DNA of 64,000 nucleotides. It comes from Thermothelomyces thermophilus ATCC 42464 (lineage: Eukaryota > Ascomycota > Sordariomycetes > Sordariales > Chaetomiaceae). Shown in pieces: positions 58,977-64,000 of this stretch. Below the pieces are notes generated by a model, which saw only the letters and a list, made by a program, of their open reading frames with translations, was not told where the DNA came from and ran no database searches. The stretch lies in the NCBI RefSeq assembly GCF_000226095.1, contig NC_016478.1, positions 1,044,001 to 1,108,000 on the forward strand. Reading direction: 5' to 3'. The translations under genes were made by a program, and so were the position numbers. The first letter of the stretch is position 1; each line of letters starts with the position of its first letter.

Positions 58977-60322
58977 CAGACCGGCTTCTTACCACTATGA
59001 TAAGAGAAGGGAAGGAGTTATTACACTCATAACTTGGCTCGGCGCTGTTCGGAAAATGGACCCGGGATTTGCGCGCTTCGAGACGGCCGTGCTCGTCCGT
59101 CATCGGCAACTCGAACCCTTCTTGCTTTCGGGAGGTGGGTCCCCATGCTATGGCGCAATCGGCCGGCCGCGGGGCCGGACTGGCTCGTTGCTTGGCACCT
59201 TCCACGTTTGGTGCTTTTAAGGGTCCGACTGTCTTACATGCATCAAACCGAGCGTGCCCCGATATTGCTATATCACCCAACCCTCGTGAATAATTCGGAT
59301 GATGTTTTCTTCGGAGCTCGTGAAGGGGGGCCGATCTATGCCAAAATTAGAGATAAATTGTGCGCAGGACATGATGTTGTTTTATTAGGGGAAGAGAGAG
59401 TTTGCAATCGGCTGAGGAGGTTGATGCCCGAGGAAGCTGAAGAAGGAGCAGAATCGAGACGCAGGCAGCATCATGATTCATTACCTATTTGGGGATTTAT
59501 GAATTTAGCTGCAGGAAAAGGGCTCAAATAAAGTCCTTGGTCCTTGGCCTGGTCCATGATATCTATACCGCGCGTGCGCCTACAGATCAATATCGAACCC
59601 GAGCAAGCATATTCACGAGCAGCCTAGTCCGAAAACGCGAGTGGGAAAGAGGCAGAGACCCAAAAAAGGTTATATAGATGACCAGGACTTCCACAGTGCA
59701 AGTTCTGGTTGGCCACTATGACTAACCCTCAGCAGTCTGGCCCTTTTACGCGCGTTGCATTGTTTTGTGGTAATGGTTTTTCATGATCCGGGTTGCTTCT
59801 TTGGGAGCCCCAGCTACCGGCATCTACTCTCATAGAATCTGATAAGTCATGAACGTCTACCGTTTGGTGTTCTTTCCACCTCTCCATTTATTTGCTTCTG
59901 GAATTTGAACGTCGTTTCAGTGAGCTGTGAAAACCATCCCGGCTGCTAATACACTATTCCGTGTTACTCGTCCAGCGCCCAGGGAGGAATATCTGGCCAT
60001 TCCATTCCTCCTGGCCATCTGAACACCGAAGCCTGCATCAGTCTGGTCAACCAGAACATCACAATATCCGACGAAATGGCGCTTGGGCCATGCCTTCATT
60101 TTGTTTCCTCGCGAGCACTGGATTCGGTGGGTGAATAGAACGCGCATTTTCTCGATCGAGCGCGACGTGACCTTTTTTCTCTTTCTCTCCAATTCGGGCG
60201 CCGTCTTTTTCTTCTTCGACAAGACCATCACCACCAAGACTTGGCCGCCCTCGCCCGCTTGCTCTCTCCTGATATTCCTAAAAGAAGGGGGAAAATAACA
60301 AGATAAGGAAACAAATAAGGCC
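58977..60322. other. Divergent promoter region, aminotransferase / atypical GTPase
   Basis: 1.3 kb between outward-facing genes. A few short frames exist, none with a recognised domain. AT content is somewhat higher near 59280-59700. Confidence 0.55.
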
Positions 60323-62575
60323 ATGTCGCAGCCTGCTCGCCCACCGATTCCCCTCCAGATGGAGGGAGGACGCGCCCAGCCGGGCAGCCTCATGCACCGG
60401 CGGGAGACTCCAAGCACTCGGGAGGCCAGCACGGCTGCACCCAGCTTCACCGGCATCACGGGTGCTAGCGGGCACCGCAATTTCGAGTTTACCTTTGACA
60501 GCGCGGTGCGGCCACGCATCGTGGCCGCTCCAACCTCCCCCAGCACCGGCGGCCTCTGGGGTCGGGCGTACCTCGCCGGGCAGGGCCAACTGCACTTTGA
60601 GGCCTCGCCGAGGATGGAGGACTGGTAAGTGTCTCCTTTTTTTTCTTCCTTCTACTCGACTCATTGGCTCTCTGCGCATTGGGCGAGTGTGCGGTGGTCA
60701 AAGGCCGGGGTTCGGCGCACGGGAGGAACCTACTCGACTGGCGAAGGGCGGAAAAGAAAAAGAAGAAGGAGAAAAGGCAAAGGAAGACAAAATGAGGGAA
60801 ATAACCAGCTGACCTTGTTCGTCTCTCTAGGCTGGGGAAACTCCAGGCGCTGTCCCTCGGACGGCGAGAAGAAGAGGAAGCCATGCCCGCCATTCGCCAA
60901 CGCGGCAGCACCACAGATGAGGACACCGTTCACGATGCGCACGAGAATGCCCGGGCCGGAGGCAAGCGGAGCGCGGTAAGTGTGATTTCTGGAGAAGAAA
61001 AAATAAATAAATAAATAAATAAATAAAAAAAGACGCTACCCATCGCCTGCTTGTTCCTCCTCAGCCCAGGCCACAAGCTAACACATTACCCCTTGTTTTC
61101 GCCGTTCTTCAGCCGCTACCCGCCGACGAAGACGAGACGGGGGCGCCGAACCAGCCCGCACGCAAACGGAGCCGCATCAGTGCCGTCCTGCAGCGCACTT
61201 TTCCACGCCTGGGCCGCCCGCGGGCCGCCACCACCGGCGCCATCATTACCACCACCACCGGCAACGGTAGCAGCAGCGGGAGCAGGAGCAGCAGCGGAAG
61301 CTCCATCCCGGCACTCCTTGCGGCCCCGTCTGGAACCAGCCCCTCTGCTCCGCTGCTCTCGCACCTCGTGGACGCGGGCGGCACGGCTGCTGAATTGTCG
61401 TCGTCATCTCCGGCGTCGGCGACGACGGCGCAGCAGCGGGTGCAGGTGTCCGGGTCACGGACTGTCAAGGTGTGTTTGGTGGGGGATTCTGGAGCCGGAA
61501 AGACGGCCTTATTCAAGTATGTCTTTCTTTATTCTCTCTCTCTTTTTTTTCTTCTTTCTTTATTTGCTTCATTTTTGTGTACTTTTCCCACAGATCGGAC
61601 ACTTGTGGTACGTGGTAGAACTAATTCAGCTTCACCCTTAAACAGTCGCCTGGCGGGCAGACCTTTCGTTCCGGTGAGTAGCTCCCGTCTTCTCATCCTT
61701 TCTAACATGTCAGATCGCTAATGTAACTTAATATGCCGGTTCAGACTTCGACCTCTCTCGTCCCGGATTTTAGTTTTGTCACCGTCCGTGCCCACGACGG
61801 ATCTACCGTCAACGTCGAGCTCTGGGACTTTCCTGGCATTGTTGCCGGCGCGCGACCCGGCCCGCTCCTCTCAACCTTCTTCCACGCCGCGATCATCTGT
61901 TTCAGCCTCGAGAGCAAGGACAATCTGAGAAATGTTGCGGATGTGGTACGTGATTCCCCACCCCTCTCCCCTCCTGTCAGGGATATATGACTGGGGTTGC
62001 GATTGGGAGTCATTGACTCGGTGGGCCGCAGTGGAAGCCGAAGCTTAATGCCTGCCTACACGACCAGTTCATCTTCGTGCTCGGTCTCAAGCGCGACCTA
62101 CGTCCGGCCTTTCCGGCGCTGAACCTCTCATTCCTGCCAACCGCGGAGCCGGCTACGGCCGAGATGGTAAGTCCCGCCTAGCTGCAAAATTTTTTTTGGG
62201 ACACATCAATCGTGAGATGATTCATAATTATTGTTTCATCCCTTCGTACTTCTCCTCTTCCGTTTTGCACATTTCCTTCACACATTTCCCTTCTCCTTAC
62301 CCACAATGGCCCTGACTAACGCCGGCGGCGTCCAGGGGCAACAGGTGGCTGCCGAGGTCGACGCCAGTGCTTACGGCGAGTGCTCTGCCCGGACCGACGA
62401 CAACGTCCAAGGCGCGTGGGAGGGCTTCATTAACCACGTGCTTGTCAGCCTCGACGAGCGCAGCAGGGGCAGCGCGAGCGGGCGCAGGAGGAAGCGCGGC
62501 GGAACGGCGGTCGCCAGGTTCCTCGACAGGTACGGCGTGGGCAGGTTCGGAAGGGAGAGGTACCAGCTCATGTAA
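60323..62575 (+). CDS. Atypical Rho-like GTPase lacking the catalytic Gln
   Basis: Seven exons (60323-60624, 60831-60975, 61113-61516, 61646-61673, 61745-61945, 62032-62166, 62336-62575) give 484 residues; exon 4 is 28 nt. The first 265 residues are a disordered Ser/Pro/Arg-rich region. The G domain then shows the P-loop GDSGAGKT (273-280), a short switch I (RPFVPTSTSLVPDFSF), WDFPGI at 320-325 where WDTAGQ is usual, the GLKRD specificity motif (378-382, as in Rho4) and ECSA (420-423). Ile325 occupies the place of the catalytic Gln, so slow or absent hydrolysis is expected. The C-terminus is basic (GRRRKRGG) but ends RYQLM, with no CaaX cysteine. It resembles uncharacterised fungal P-loop proteins near the Rho family. 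All splices have correct phase. Confidence 0.85.
61002..61026. repeat. (AAAT)n microsatellite in a GTPase intron
   Basis: About six AAAT units lie within the intron at 60976-61112 of the atypical GTPase gene. Confidence 0.9.
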
Positions 62576-63353
62576 AGCCGCCCAATGCCTCAAGTGTCTC
62601 CCGTTTTTTGTTCCCTCCTGTCTGTCTCTCCATCCCTTTTTTGTTTTTTTTTTTTTTTTTACCACATCCTCCTGCTCGAAACAATATTTGCTCGACAGCA
62701 TGGCTTTCGTCCTTTCGTCTACTTTTGTCCGCTCAGTTTACTGTGGGACTTCTCAGGCAAGCTACATTTTTGTAGTGAGGGAATAAGGAGCGGGTATGGA
62801 GCACTGGAACACGAAGAAGGGGTGATGAGATGAGGTTATGAGATGATACCGCAAATGGCAGTGTGGGAAGGAGCGCTAAGGATGGTGTGATTAGTTTCCT
62901 GAAAAAAAAGACACCAACTGAATTCAGATCTCGTTGCAGTGTCGTTCGTTTTGTTGCATACTACCGCCCTGAGAAATGCATGCCAAGGGCTCCAATGTGG
63001 GCACCTCTGGGGAAGCTCCAAGAACTGTTCTTGGCTGCGACAGCAGGCGATCCAATCATGCAGCCCATGAGCAGAACCGACCTGCTCCTTAAACTCTGGC
63101 AATCATCCAACCTCATGCCGATCCCGCCGACTTGATCGACTGCGTGCGCATCTTAAATTCCTCAGGCCGATGTTGACGTCATATTGAGCAGTTGCACGAT
63201 TCCAAAACAAGGAAAAATAAAAAAATATCTATGTATGACTGCTAGCATTTCGCTCAGAACTCCTCTTCTTGGGCCACTCTGAACCTTTTTTGGCCTGGCC
63301 CCATCATTTTATAGCATCGTACCGGAATCGACGGCGCATGGCCCGTATCCGTC
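62576..63353. other. Spacer between the GTPase and the Dsc3-like gene
   Basis: It holds the GTPase 3' flank (a T run at about 62645-62660) and the upstream region of the Dsc3-like gene. No gene is recognised. Confidence 0.6.
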
Positions 63354-64000
63354 ATGAGCGGTGCAAAGAGCGGTAGCTCCGCTCGGGCGAGCTCTTCGTC
63401 CTCCTCTCCTCCGACCAAACCTCCCCAAGACGGCCGACCTCGGGTCTCACGCACTCCGCCCGCCCTGCTCTTCCCGCCCGCTCCCCCGCCCCTCCACATC
63501 ACCGTCCGCTTCAGCATCGCCCTGCCCGACATACAACTCGAAATCCCTTCGCCGCAACAGACGACCGTGGTTGCGCTCAAACATCTCATCCGCCGCCGCC
63601 TGGCCGCCGACGCCGACGCCGAAGCGGAAGCGGAAGCGAGCGACAAGGAGGACGACGGCGATGCGCCAGGCGCGCAAACCCCCTCCCCGGCAGCGCAGGC
63701 CTCCCGCGCCCGCCTCCGCTTCATCCACAACGGCCGCATTCTCCCGGACCCCGCCGTCCTCAGCGCCGTCCTCAAGGCGCCCCCGCCACCACCGCTCTCC
63801 CACCATCCCGACCCCAAGGGCAAGTCCCCGGCAGGCGCCCACCACCAACAGCAGCGCGTCTTTATCAACTGCAGCATCGGCGATCCCCTCCCGGAAGTCG
63901 ACATCGCCGCCGAGGCCGAGGCCGCGACCGCCCCGGGGATCACCACCACCACCACCACCACCACCACCACCACCACGCCGAAGCTCTCGGTGACGACCAC
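63354..64000 (+). CDS. Dsc3-like ubiquitin-like protein, N-terminal part
   Basis: A frame open from ATG 63354 to the window edge gives at least 215 residues, and the gene continues beyond. After a Ser/Pro-rich start comes a ubiquitin-like fold as in the N-terminal domain of the Golgi Dsc E3 ligase subunit 3: LHITVRFSIALPDIQLEIP, TVVALKHLIRRRL, an Asp/Glu/Ala-rich insert, then RLRFIHNGRILPD, VLSAVLKAPPPPP and VFINCSIGDPLPE. The Dsc complex cleaves or degrades membrane proteins, including SREBP, with transmembrane segments expected in the missing C-terminal part. A CACCAC run (about 63943-63977) gives a poly-Thr stretch. The frame does not stop within the window, so the 3' end is unknown. Confidence 0.78.
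   Translation, partial: MSGAKSGSSARASSSSSSPPTKPPQDGRPRVSRTPPALLFPPAPPPLHITVRFSIALPDIQLEIPSPQQTTVVALKHLIRRRLAADADAEAEAEASDKEDDGDAPGAQTPSPAAQASRARLRFIHNGRILPDPAVLSAVLKAPPPPPLSHHPDPKGKSPAGAHHQQQRVFINCSIGDPLPEVDIAAEAEAATAPGITTTTTTTTTTTTPKLSVTT

Overview
The window looks like nuclear DNA of a filamentous ascomycete, most likely a Sordariomycete close to the Sordariales or Chaetomiaceae. That placement is inference. It rests on GC-rich third codon positions, short GT-AG introns of about 50 to 100 bp, wide gene-poor spacers full of microsatellites, and the protein families present: Zn(II)2Cys6 and C2H2 regulators, a fungal NACHT_N fragment, the DASH subunit Dad1 and a Dsc3-like protein. Exons were joined by hand so that donor, acceptor, phase and family similarity all agreed. 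I assign 20 protein-coding genes, one broken NLR-type gene and one tRNA gene.

Layout: 1-9.4 kb holds no recognisable gene, only homopolymers and short palindromic repeats. A four-finger C2H2 regulator follows (9.4-11.1 kb), then a spacer with a polypurine tract. An EF-hand secretory protein and TYW2 converge at 14.9-17.4 kb. Next come an intron-bearing tRNA-Ile beside a 38-base A tract, an unexplained spacer and the NACHT_N remnant (18-20.6 kb). From 20.8 to 41 kb the genes are dense: alpha/beta hydrolase, lariat debranching enzyme, elongin C, Rho4 GTPase, Dad1, prefoldin 4, a CENP-W-type protein, YAG7-like protein, O6-methylguanine-DNA methyltransferase and a DENN-domain protein. After a 3.3 kb spacer come Scd6/Lsm14, Rqc1/TCF25, the copper chaperone Atx1, a Zn2Cys6 regulator, kynurenine aminotransferase, an atypical Rho-like GTPase and the start of a Dsc3-like gene cut by the window edge.

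This is mostly conserved housekeeping content without an operon-like pathway. RNA-linked functions recur (Dbr1, TYW2, Scd6, YAG7-like, Rqc1, tRNA-Ile), and two kinetochore proteins (Dad1 and CENP-W type) lie 2.7 kb apart. The least ordinary items are the GTPase with isoleucine in place of the catalytic glutamine, the NLR remnant, the methyltransferase whose catalytic cysteine codon is split by an intron, and an intergenic 9-mer (TACTCCGTA) that occurs far more often than chance predicts. I saw no CRISPR array, no complete mobile element and no clear new multi-gene system.
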